A stretch of 64,000 nt of DNA. Origin: Exobasidium rhododendri (lineage: Eukaryota > Basidiomycota > Exobasidiomycetes > Exobasidiales > Exobasidiaceae). The DNA lies in NCBI GenBank assembly GCA_026210745.1, contig CP110631.1:3782001-3846000 (forward strand), given 5' to 3'. The notes under the pieces were generated by a model. The model did not search any database. It saw only the letters and a list, made by a program, of their open reading frames with translations, and was not told the DNA's origin. This document shows, in pieces, positions 34,601 to 44,753 of the stretch. A program made the position numbers and the translations under genes. Numbering within the stretch: the first letter of the stretch is position 1; each line of letters starts with the position of its first letter.

Positions 34601-35108
34601 TTATCTTCCTCGGCTGCCATACGCTCTCTAATTCTCTTTCGCCTTTCCTTCACCTTCGACGGCCCGCTTTTATTTTTCGCTACACCCGTCTTCTGTCCCA
34701 TAGCGTTTCGTTCATCTATCAAAGGACAAGCTACGTTGCACCGCACTTCGCTGAACAATCCGTCTTTGAAGCAATCTTAGAAACATCGTTCTCTCCTTTT
34801 CGTCATTCCACGTTCCGGTTGAACGTAGCAAGAAGGGACCTTTTCTTCGGCGAACTATTCTGAACACATACTTACCGCGAAGCAGACTGGTACTTTTCTC
34901 GAGGGGCATTGATTCCGACCGGTCCGCAACATCAAAGCTTTACGTGCAGAGGCGAGCTAGAAGACTTGGAAGAAAGGACGGTATCGCCGACAGATCTAAA
35001 TTGGCGGAAATTTGGTCAAACAGCGCAGACACCAAAAAGGAACACAAGACTCCTTGCCGTACCCGACCAGTTCACTCTTGCTGCTTCCCCTCCATCATCA
35101 GACAGATC
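31680..35108. other. Gene-poor 3.4 kb upstream region of the velvet gene
   Basis: No convincing gene is present between the transposon and the velvet start codon. The longest open frames (for example 110 codons at 32285-32617) lack protein-like character. The stretch from about 33480 to 33960 is strongly pyrimidine-rich on the plus strand. A CA microsatellite lies at 34012-34027. The region probably contains a long promoter and 5' leader of the regulator; a non-coding RNA cannot be excluded. Confidence 0.5.
34012..34027. repeat. CA microsatellite (eight repeats)
   Basis: Perfect ACACACAC run in the long region upstream of the velvet gene. Confidence 0.85.
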
Positions 35109-37436
35109 ATGGCCGATCGAGAGCCATTTAAACGGGAGGGAGAGTACGAAGATCACAAGCAGTACCGTGCTGCTCCCGTTCAACAGCCCCATCCCGCGAC
35201 GTCGACGACCGATCCGGCTTCTCCTTCTTATCATCATCATCATCATCATCATCATCAACAGTCTTCTCATCTTTCACGCCCATCGTCTCCTCCCCCAGCA
35301 TTTTATCCAAACTTCGGACCTTCTCGATCGCACGACGGGCGACGAAGCTACGAGGCTTCACCTCACCTTCAGTCAAGGAGACCTTACAACGAGGCCAGTG
35401 CTTGGGTAGGTGACAATCAACCGGTCTTGCCAGAATACTACTATCCTCCTTCAGAGCGCGAGCGGATAGCCACTGCCCCTTTCACAAGTATCGGCTTGCC
35501 TGCGACGCCCACTGTCCATCGTTCAAACGCATCTTCCTCTGCATCTCGAAACACAGAAGTAAGTGCAGCGTTTTGTCACTCCAGGCTTACGTGCCTCTAC
35601 TTATCCCTCTTTTCCGCACCCTCTAATCCTCACAGCCGAATAGATGGGGACCACAGCGACCGAATTCGCCTCCTCGTATGGCCAACGCGTCTAGTCATGC
35701 TGCTGCTCTTGCTCCTCCTCCCGCCGCATCCACGTCATCCTCAACAGTCAATGTTGCTATCCCAAGCAAGAGAGGATCTCGAGGTGAGATCAACACGCCC
35801 TCCTCTTATGTTGTTGAATCGGATCGACCAAGCGAAATAATGGGTGCTTCAGCTCCTATCTCCACCACACCTGGCTTTGGGCTGATTTCCATATCAAATG
35901 CAACACCACCTGGCGGGAGCAGTAAAGCGAGTGATAGAATCATGCTTTCTGATCAAAATATCGTCTCCTACGATAAAGCCCCAAGCTCTAGTACGACTAC
36001 CGACAAAGGAAACAAACCTTCTCTTGAAGGATTCTCGCGAACCAAGAACGGTTGGAAATATCGACTGGTGGTAGTTCAGAATCCTACTCGAGCTCGAATG
36101 TGTGGATTCGGCGACAAGGTGAGTCGTGGGAGAAGAGGGCTTGTCACACACCGACACATTCCTGTGCGTAACAATAGCTGATGCTCACGGTGGGTTTGTC
36201 TCGCAGGATCGGAGACCGCTAAGTCCTACACTGATTGTGAAGCTCATCATCACTGACGAAGAGACCGGAAAGACCATATCACCTTGGTGAGTGCCACTCC
36301 CTCTTTGAATTTCTCGAGGAACGACGAAACCACGACGATGTGAAATAAGATATTCACAGAGCTCTCTTCCTTCCACCCCCCCTCTTTCGTGCCAACAGGA
36401 AAGTGAACACCTCACTCTTCTTTCTCGCTTCCGACCTTTGTCAAGCTGACGATCTGATACTGTCTCCTCGCAATGTACTGGTCCATCAACACGCCGCTTC
36501 GATTCCTACTGCCATATTACAGCAACAATCTCCATCGCAAGACCAACGTCATGCATCGCAAGCTTCAACGCAGTCATCATTCTTCTACCCCACTCACCCC
36601 ATCAACTCAGCAACGACTCCTTCTCCCAACGTAGCATTACCCCACCTAGGCAGACTTTACTTGGGCGATCTTTCTCGAAACGTAGAGGGCGGGGGAGGGA
36701 TGGTCGGCGCTTCACCTTCGCAGGCAGGAGATACTTCTCATCCCATCTCATCTGCATCATCCTCATCTGCTCTCACCACGGTCACCACGGAACACTACAC
36801 TAGGAACCTAGTCGGTGCCGCAGTCACTAGCGCCAACGTACTGAAGGACGAGCAAGACAATTACTCCATCTTTTTCGTCTTGCAAGATCTGAGTGTGCGA
36901 ACAGAGGGAATCTACCGCATCCGACTGATGTTTACCGACCTGGCACGGATGTGAGTCTAGTCCGAGACCATGGAGAATACGTGACACTGACGATACCCTT
37001 TGCTCCACTTATAGGACTGGCCAGACTAATGAGGGCATATCTGACGCCCTAGCAGAGACATACACTGAACCATTCTGTGAGTAGAGCCGGCAATTCTGGT
37101 CCTTCTCTTACACCACGCCGGAAAGCCTCCCTTTTCTAATCTCTTCATCCTGTCACCTACCAGCGGTCTACTCTCCTCGTCGATTCCCAGGAATGCTGGA
37201 GCCCACGGAGCTCTCGAAGAAGCTGGCGTCGCAAGGTAAGTGTGTGCTCGAAGGAATTGAGAGGTTTTATCAAGCGCAACGATTCCCTAATGCTGTCAGC
37301 GCGATTTTTTGCTGCAAACTCCCCTTTAATCGCAGGCATCAAAATTGCAGTCCGGAGCGACAAGAAGAAGAGAAGACGAGACTCTGGTCAAGGCCCGAAC
37401 GGAGAAGTAGACGAATTAGAGGATGACGAAGAATGA
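35109..37436 (+). CDS. velB: VelB-type velvet-domain regulator
   Basis: Seven exons, join(35109..35558, 35636..36118, 36207..36286, 36399..36950, 37015..37076, 37164..37235, 37336..37436), 599 residues, all phases consistent. The velvet domain starts at about residue 285: KYRLVVVQNPTRARMCGFGD, KDRRPLSPTLIVKLIITDEE. It is split by an insert of about 100 residues, then resumes with HYTRNLVGAAVTSANVLKDE, FFVLQDLSVRTEGIYRIRLM and YSPRRFPGMLEPTELSKKLA, ending in a basic tail (KKKRRR) and acidic end. The split domain is the VelB signature and separates it from VosA. VelB pairs with VeA or VosA to control development and secondary metabolism. The N-terminus is disordered with an eight-His run. Confidence 0.95.
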
Positions 37437-37845
37437 GTACGGTGTGAAGGCTGTAGAGCAGTCCGTCCTGGCGACCCTCCTCTCCGTCCTTCTTCCTTTC
37501 ATGAGGCCAACTTTCCTGTATTGCTAGTAATTAGACACCCCATAGCCCCCTTTTCACCCCCCTCCTCTCTCCCCGCCCCCCTTAATTTCCCTAATTTCCA
37601 AGAAAAGCAATGTTTTGTCTGTCGATGTAGCAAACTTACAAGCCACACACTATTCCTATACTATCTCCACCGCATCCTATCTCCTAATAATACATCACGA
37701 TACTTCCAGAGCAGATTAACGTACGACATGAGAATTCCTTCCCATCCCAAAGCAAAGCAACATTAGGAGGCGCAGAAACATGTCGGCATGCCAGTAAAGT
37801 ACAAAATGTCGACAAGGCTCTTTGACACACCTGCGGATCTTGGAT

Positions 37846-40522
37846 TTACATGGCCAGGATCTTGTCGCATTGCTGCCGAATTTCATCGTGACAGCTAGCT
37901 TGAAGGATGTTGAGTTGCCATGGAATGTACCCAGACTGCAGAGGTCTCAATCCATCCAAGAGATCGCTGCTGGCGTCGAATTGTCCATTCTTTGCTCGAT
38001 CGGAATTGTCGAATAAGCCCTTCAGTTCCTCCTTCTTGCTCATCAGGATCCGAACAACTTGGAGCAGACCGAGTGAAGTCTTAGCAGGCGTATGCAATGA
38101 ACAGTTCAGCAATCGAACGACAAACGACGCCAACCTTTCCGTCGGCAGCGTTATGATCGGCGGGACTACCAAGCAAAGATGTATCGCGCGAAGCAGCAAC
38201 ACGGAATCGCTGGGCGTCGTGCCTTTGATTGTTTCCAGTTCCGGGTTCACAGACAGGGGCAGCAAGATGACGTAGAGATGATTCACCATGTCACTCAGAT
38301 CGATGTTCAACGCCTCGCCTTGTCCGGTCAGTAATTCGAAAGAAGTGGCAATGCAGTGTAGCGCCGTCATGAGGTTCGTCGCTCTTTCTACGACGCCATC
38401 CTCGTCGTCGCCCATCTCGGCGTCTTCATCTTCTTCCTCGTCTTCATCCTCTTCGTCGTCGTCGTCGTCAAGAGTCACCAGTGCCAGACGGATGCGCTTT
38501 CTGAGTACGTCCAGCAGATCTCGGAAGAAGTCTACGTTGATCCGATGAGCAAACAGACCGAGACCTTGAAGGGTGGCGATGTACAGTTTGTTGGAGATGA
38601 TGGGCGCTTTCAGGATGGAGAAGTAGAGAACGAACAGCAATTTGAGTGTTTCGCTTTGGTGCCTTTCTCTTTCTTCTTCATCCACCTCTGCCTCGGCTTC
38701 TTTCAATTCTACTTCGATCTCTCGAACTTCCTTCATCTTCTTCACCGCCTTCTTACTCAGGTGCGTTCCCTTTCCTTTCCGCATGTCCTTTGGCTTAAGA
38801 CTCTTGTTGAAGGCATCTGTGTTTCGGCTTACGGTTGTCAGGTTGCCGCGCTTGTTCTCTTGCAGTTCATCCTTCAGTCGCAAATGTCGAAGCATCTCCA
38901 GGACCCGTTCATTTACTTTGAACTTCTTCTCTTTGATCATTCGATTGAGCAGTCTGACCACTTCCAGACTGACTTCACCATGATTGTCAGATCGGAGCAC
39001 CTCGATCAACGCTGTGTTCGCTTCCTCTGAGCCGTCATCCCACGACCTTCTTGAGAGGTACGAAACGAGAGATCGGAGTAGATTGGTGCGATAGTTGAAG
39101 TGAGTAGCCTTGGTCACCAAGGTGCACATTGCCTTGAGAGAGACTTTGGAAAGCTCGGTCTTGTCTCTTGTAATCCGCTCGCAAAGCTCAAGAAAGTCTC
39201 GATATACAGTCACTAGACCTTGCTCCCATTCCCTTCTTCTCGCTAATTCTTGGTTCACCTTTTCGCCCATCTCTGTGTCGGTCAAGCTTCGAATTCGGTA
39301 GCCAGGAAGAACGTCGACGAACACGGCGCATAGTGACAAGATGGCAGAGGCCCTAATTGCATCGTCTACCGTCGCTCTCTTTGCATTGTCTTCTGATGAC
39401 TGAACGTAGGAGTTGGCAAACACACTGAGTCGCTTGATAAAGCCCAGCGACACTTCTGGGTCGTTGATAATGTCAGTCGAGAGTCGTGCAATCTGCTCTC
39501 TAGCCATCATGATCCTTTGCCATTTCTTCTTCGTCTTCAAAATATCGTATGGCGACTGGAGTCCAAATCTCGTGCCCGTAGTGATGGTCGATCTCGATTT
39601 GGGAAAAGGTTTTCTCTTTTCCTCTTCTATTTGTGACGCTGGAAGAGGTTCGTGTATAGCTCGACTGGACGCTGACTGATCATCTTTTGTGTTGCTACTT
39701 TTGTCCCTTTTTTGCTCCAAGTCAGCATCCTCGTTCCACCCTTCTTCCTCCTCCTCTCCCTCTATATCGTCTTCCTCTCCAAAATCCTCTCCCGAGCTCC
39801 ACCCTTCGGCTCCCCGCGTGGGCAGCTTCTTCCTCTTTCTCTGCGACAAGTCCTTTTCATCCTCTATTTGTCTCCGCTTCTGTCGTCTTTGTATCTGCTC
39901 TAGGTGGTTCATCTCTCCATCTGAACCCAGCTCTCTGCCTTCTCCATCCTGACCTGACTCGAGCTCGGACATTTCGCTGTCGTCATCGTCGTCGCTAGGC
40001 AAGCTAGCTCCCTCCATGTCTGTGCTTTCCCCTTCCGACAGCTCCTCTTCTACGTCTTCAAAATCCTTAGCTTTGCGCTTTCCCCTCTTAATACCATTCT
40101 GACGATCTTCTTGTTGCTGCCTCGCAAGCTCTTCTTTCCTTGCCCTGTGCACTTCAGCATTCGTTCTTGGATTATGAGAAGTAGTCAGTCGCAGGAGCTG
40201 TGAATGGAGGACATCTTCTCTCTACTCACTTGCTCACGCTTCTCTCATCAAGCCTTAAAAGAAATTCAAGACTTTTCCCACTCTCGGTCCTCTCCTTCAA
40301 GGCTTTCCTACGATTTGCTAATCCATCCTTGTCGTCGTCGTCGTCATCATCGTCATCGTCACCACCCCCATCCAGCATCTCCTCTGCACCTCTGATCGTC
40401 AGTTCATCGACGTCAGTCTTGCTCATTTCCAGATGACTTTTAGGCCCTCGCGCTTTCCCCTTCTTGCTCCCAGAGGAAGACTTCTTCTCGCCTTTCTTCA
40501 TCTTGGACCTCATCTTCGACAT
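37846..40522 (-). CDS. NOC3: Nucleolar complex protein Noc3
   Basis: Two exons, complement(join(37846..40165, 40230..40522)), 870 residues. The Lys-rich N-terminus (MSKMRSKMKKGEKKSSSGSK) is followed by acidic runs including a ten-Asp stretch. The NOC3 domain follows (KKKWQRIMMAREQIARLSTD; LGFIKRLSVFANSYVQS) and a C-terminal CBF/Mak21-like region (KLYIATLQGLGLFAHRINVD; LRAIHLCLVVPPIITLPTER). Noc3 forms a complex with Noc2 for late pre-60S maturation and nuclear export, and has also been linked to replication initiation in yeast. The ATG at 40522 is the first in frame. It is divergent from the histidine-phosphatase gene with 240 bp between starts. Confidence 0.93.
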
Positions 40523-40748
40523 GACGGCACTCTGCGCCTTCAAGATCGGAAGTATTCGAGAGCAGCTGATTGAAGAAGAAGAGGCAAAAAACTTTATAAA
40601 TTATCTTCTTTTATTTTTTTGTGAGGAACGCGGACCTAAAATACACAAAAAAAAAGATCATGTACCGTACGAAAGACAGAGTGGAGCTTTGTGAAGTGTT
40701 GACAATTACACACTCCTCCTTCTTCTCTTTTTGCCACACTCGACGAAT

Positions 40749-40766
40749 ATGGTGAATGTCGAATGA
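40749..40766 (+). promoter_or_regulatory. Short uORF overlapping the downstream start codon (ATGA)
   Basis: A six-codon frame (ATG GTG AAT GTC GAA TGA) ends in the overlap ATGA with the start codon of the phosphatase-fold gene at 40763. If it is in the transcript, translation of the main frame would depend on leaky scanning or reinitiation. Confidence 0.4.
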
Positions 40767-41566
40767 CATCTTCACAGGGTCAGACACGGGTCACTCACAT
40801 ACTCACCCTCATTCGACACCCAGAAACAGTCGCTAATGTGGCTCACCTGCTGCAGGGATCAACAAATTCACCTCTGAGCGTCCACGGCCAGAACCAGCAA
40901 AATGCCCTTGTCAAGGCGATAAGTGTGAGCCATATAAAGAAAGATGATGATGTCCAATTGGAAAGGAAAAGTGAGACGCCTCTGCTAGCTGGGATCCACC
41001 CTACCCACATCATGACTTCACCTCTTCCTCGAGCTCTTGATCTGGCTAGTGCCATCAAAAAAGCTTGCGAGAACGGTTCAGATCGTCGTATCTCATTGGA
41101 GTCGAGGGTGGGACTAGAAGAAAAGAGCTTCGGCAAAAGAGAAAACACGAGGGCTGGAGAGCATGTGTTTGGCTTTCCTGTTGGAGTGAAGCCTTTCGAG
41201 GAGTCTACAGCCTGGAATGACCGAGTCAAGCGCGAAGGCATGGCAGTACTGGAGGCTGCAACACGACAGACCGGGATGAGGAATCATGTAGTAGTAGTCA
41301 CACACGGTCTTTGGCTGTCAGCCTTTCTCAAGATATTCTTGGCCGAGTCAATACGACCTCCTTTCGCCGACAATACCGGCGTATACACCTTAGCGATCCA
41401 TGACGACCACAAGTATCCGGCAAAGTTATCTCGCATCTTGAGCCTGAACGACACCTCCCACCTGGCCGGTCTCAAGAGGCAAAGAGGTGGAATCGGAAGC
41501 AGCGCAAGTGACAAGAATCAGAGAACTCTAGGCGACATGTGGACGAAAAGAAAAAAAGTAAATTGA
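40763..41566 (+). CDS. Histidine phosphatase-superfamily (phosphoglycerate mutase-like) protein
   Basis: Single-exon frame of 267 residues. The N-terminal active-site motif reads LTLIRHPETVAN, an RHP variant of the usual RHG; the phospho-accepting His and its Arg are kept. Further elements are MTSPLPRALDLASAI (second Arg), a plausible acid/base region near LEEKSFGKRENTRAGE, and VVVTHGLWLSAFLKIF with the second catalytic His. The fold is that of PGM-like phosphatases acting on small phosphoesters, such as fructose-2,6-bisphosphatase or TIGAR types. Substrate cannot be told. The C-terminal tail is basic and ends QRTLGDMWTKRKK, reminiscent of a degenerate PCNA-binding box, which is speculative. 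Confidence 0.83.
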   Translation: MTSSQGQTRVTHILTLIRHPETVANVAHLLQGSTNSPLSVHGQNQQNALVKAISVSHIKKDDDVQLERKSETPLLAGIHPTHIMTSPLPRALDLASAIKKACENGSDRRISLESRVGLEEKSFGKRENTRAGEHVFGFPVGVKPFEESTAWNDRVKREGMAVLEAATRQTGMRNHVVVVTHGLWLSAFLKIFLAESIRPPFADNTGVYTLAIHDDHKYPAKLSRILSLNDTSHLAGLKRQRGGIGSSASDKNQRTLGDMWTKRKKVN

Positions 41567-41604
41567 AAGACGTCTAAAGTCTCTGTAGCAATGTGAAAGG
41601 TTGA

Positions 41605-42704
41605 CTAGTAGCGAGAGGGACTGAAATCTCGATGCTTCAGGTGTGCGTCGTTTTCTTCATCGAAGAGCAGCTTGCCATGATGGGAAAGGCTGTGCATTTC
41701 GGGATGCTGGAGAAGCATCTGATTACTGGCAGCGTGCATCGCATCATCTCTGTCCTTACGACTATTCATATCAAGATGTGAGGCATTATGATGATTCGTG
41801 TGGCGAAGACCGCCCAGACGAGAATCAAGTTCATCATCAACGACATGCTCCTGTTCGTGAGGGGCGTCAGTCTGCTTGCCGTGATGACCGTCTATCGACT
41901 TATTTGATAAAGGTCCACCGATCTTTTGACGTTGTCCCTTCGAATGATCCTTATGTAGAATCGCATGGTGTCGAACTGCACTGCCATTGAAAGGTTGTTG
42001 ATGATGGCCGTACTGAAAGAGGTGGTGCTGTGCCGGATCGGCCGTCATTCTGCCCATCTTTTTTGATTCTAGGAAATCGCTTTTACCCCCAAGAATGTGT
42101 GATGCTTCTGTGGGCTCAACAATGGCCGGCTTCGACTCAGCGTGGTGATCAGCGAGGTGGCCAAACTGCCCGCTGCGGTGGTGACCATGTTGGAAAAGCC
42201 GGGTGTGGTGACGTTGATGGGCTTTAGATGCCCTTTCAGCACTGATGACTTTCGTTCCCTCCTGATACAATCCATCTTCTACAGCAGGTTGACGAGACTT
42301 GCGATGTGTTGCCAACTTGCGAAGGATCGTGTCGGTGTGAACAGATTTGTGTCCAACACCCCCCACCCCTGACTGGGAAGCGTGGTCTGTCGAACGGCTG
42401 CCTACACCTATTGCAGTCAGGCTTGTTTTGAGGTACTTGCTGTCTACTCCCTTCTGGTTGCGGACAGCAGAGTATGGCAGAGGAAGACAAGGGCATGATA
42501 GCGAGACGTTAGTGATCTTTTGCTTCGTTATCAGTAGTGGACCCCCTTTCCCAAGCTCACTTGTGCCCGCATTACTTTCTTGCTGTCAGGTACGAGTGGC
42601 CCTTTTCGTCGATGGACGCAGAGGTCCTGCATGCGATATTCAGCAGGAATCGGAAGAGCCAACGATGCTGCCGAGAAGAGGGAGATCGTTGTGAGATACT
42701 TCAT
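41605..42704 (-). CDS. Histidine-rich predicted secreted protein, unknown function
   Basis: Two exons, complement(join(41605..42453, 42561..42704)), 330 residues. The first exon encodes a signal peptide (MKYLTTISLFSAASLALPIP) and a basic segment. The second is phase 0 and encodes a hydrophilic, strikingly His-rich chain. Its motifs include RLFQHGHHRSGQFGHLADHH, HLFQYGHHQQPFNGSAVRHH, and HTNHHNASHL. The LFQ-x-GHH motif occurs at least twice. No cysteines or enzyme motifs stand out in the second exon. A secreted metal-binding (Zn, Cu, Ni) protein or cell-wall protein is a reasonable inference from composition; I do not recognise a family. The stop lies 38 bp from the convergent phosphatase-fold gene. 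Confidence 0.7.
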
Positions 42705-43071
42705 CGTAAGCTTTATGCTGCTAATGAGGGGAGCAGTCGTCGTATGTAGGAAGCCTCAGAGAAATTTCGAGGCAGGAAGGGAAAAAGAGAAAGGGCACCG
42801 ATACCTCCCAGCCAGGTCAGCCTCTTATGCATTACTTCCAGGCACTGCCTTTCGCTCCTTCTAGCCGATCAGACGCAGAAGAGCTTCTTGGTATCTCTAG
42901 GAAAACAGCAAGATTGCCTGCAAACAGTGAATTAGTATTGTGCCTTTTGTCGCCCACTTCTTCTCTACATGCAGAGGGCGTTGCTACGACGCCTTCTTGA
43001 AACGAGAGGTCCTGTCCCTGAGAGCGTGACCTATGGTAGAGCGCCGCCTTGGATGGGCTCTACTTCAACTC

Positions 43072-44432
43072 CTAGCTGGCAGGAGTGCTTCTGTCACCCT
43101 TGTGTAGAACGTTGATGAGCAAAGAACCTCCAATGGTGGCGAGCTGTTTGTGTGAAAGGGACAAAAAAGAAAGATGGGTCTGTAAAGAGAAGGAGACGAT
43201 ACGACGTCTGAATTCAACGTTCTTATCTACCCACAATAGTCAAGAGCCAGCTGGGGAGCGGATCAAAAGCCCCATAAAGAAGGCCAAATCCCTTGCTGAG
43301 ATGGAAGGGAGCGAAAGACCTGTTCAAAGCTATGGCTGTGAGGAAAAGGTGCGAAGCCATCGCAGGGGTGGACAAACAACTCACAAAGACCCTGAGGGTG
43401 AAAGGATGGAATTCCAAACTCCGAGACTCTGCCATTGATCACCGCTGTCGCCCATCACACCCCTTTAAGGTGAAAGCAGGAACGAGAACGAGAGAGGAAA
43501 AAAGGAGAGCGGGAGGGAGAAAGGAGGGAAGGAAGAAGGCACAAAGTCAACTTGCAGATGAACAGCTTAATGGCCGCCTTCTTTACACTCACAAGATTCT
43601 ATCAGGATCCGGAACACCAAAGGCAATCTTCCAAAAGCGTACATCGTAGGCCCTGTCTTCCGCACTTGGCGCGGAGATAAATACGATCACAGGCACCCTT
43701 GATAAAGTCGGAGAGCACTTTAATTTTTCAGCACACATTGCTAGCATCGTAGGATCTTCCATTGCTTGTTAAACTCACTTCCATAGCCACCATCTCCATA
43801 TCATCCCCGGCTCTGTGTCGAAGCTGAGCTGCGCGAACTTCCAGCCTCTGAAGGCCTCCAGATCCAGTGGAGCTTGTGCACCTGTAGCTTCGTCAAATGT
43901 ATCTTCTGAGACCGTCTCACCTGTGTCAACTACAGACGATTCACTCTCCGATGGACAGACCCTTTCGGCGGCTTTGTAGAATTGAGTGGTTGCAGGTACC
44001 GAGATCTTGTCTTGTGCAGTTGTGCTACCAGGATATTTACATTGAGCACCTCTCGTTGTACAGATTCGGGCTACGATCACGCCTTGGCGAAAACTCACAT
44101 TAGGATCGCCCACTTTTCTCCAGAGGCAACGCTTTCGATGAGTTCGTCCTCGATCTTGTTAATTCCTCCTTCCAAGGTTACAAGACACCTGGGTATGTCT
44201 ACAATCGTCACTGTCGGCTTGCCTAGAACAGTCTGGAGAAGGCAAAGCACTCGAAAGACGTTATCCGTATCTGTTGTGCATCAAAGCTTGCGACTACCTA
44301 CCCACCTACCTCCTTAAGCGTACCGAATATGCCTGCCGGTGCTGATGCTGCCGCTGGCTCGCGTGCTTGCACCGGTAGGGCCGATAAGCATACAGCGCTG
44401 GCAAGGACCAGCCACGTAGTGTACAGACGCAT
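43072..44432 (-). CDS. Predicted secretory-pathway protein with signal peptide and C-terminal transmembrane helix
   Basis: Seven small exons, complement(join(43072..43143, 43235..43295, 43385..43462, 43593..43697, 43779..44024, 44099..44232, 44310..44432)), 272 residues. The model rests on repeated GTGAGT donors whose read-through always creates a TGA, and on phase agreement. The product starts with a signal peptide (MRLYTTWLVLASAVCLSALP), has a lumenal domain (LGKPTVTIVDIPRCLV; WRWWLWKVPVIVFISAPSAE; QWQSLGVWNSILSPSGSF) and ends with a membrane helix (PLPSWLLTILATIGGSLLIN) and a short basic tail. A type I membrane protein of the ER is likely. The lumenal part could be a divergent thioredoxin-like fold lacking a CxxC, which is only an impression. 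Confidence 0.6.
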
Positions 44433-44753
44433 CTTTACTATGCGAGAAGCGGCGATGGCCAAACGGGGTAGACGTCTTTAAGAAAGCCAGGGCACAGACT
44501 GTATCTTCGGTTCTGTAACTTTACTTTCCATGCTATCTTTGATATTCGCCGAAGGGGGCGGGGGAAAGAAGTCTTAAAAGTGTTGCAGCACACGCGACGA
44601 CAGACTGGGGACTGATAAGATAATGAATGCATCTGCAAGTAAAGATCTAACTAGTGAGCTCAGATAATTATGACAAAGCTATTTTTTTTGAATTCGGGGT
44701 GAGATTCCTTCCTCAGCCTCACACCAAACATAGCAGCCTCCGAGAGCTCAGCA

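Noticed and set aside
34909-35409. 166-codon plus-strand frame overlapping the velB start
   Set aside because: It is in another frame from velB exon 1, and its poly-Ile run is just the frame-shifted CAT repeat that encodes the velB His run.
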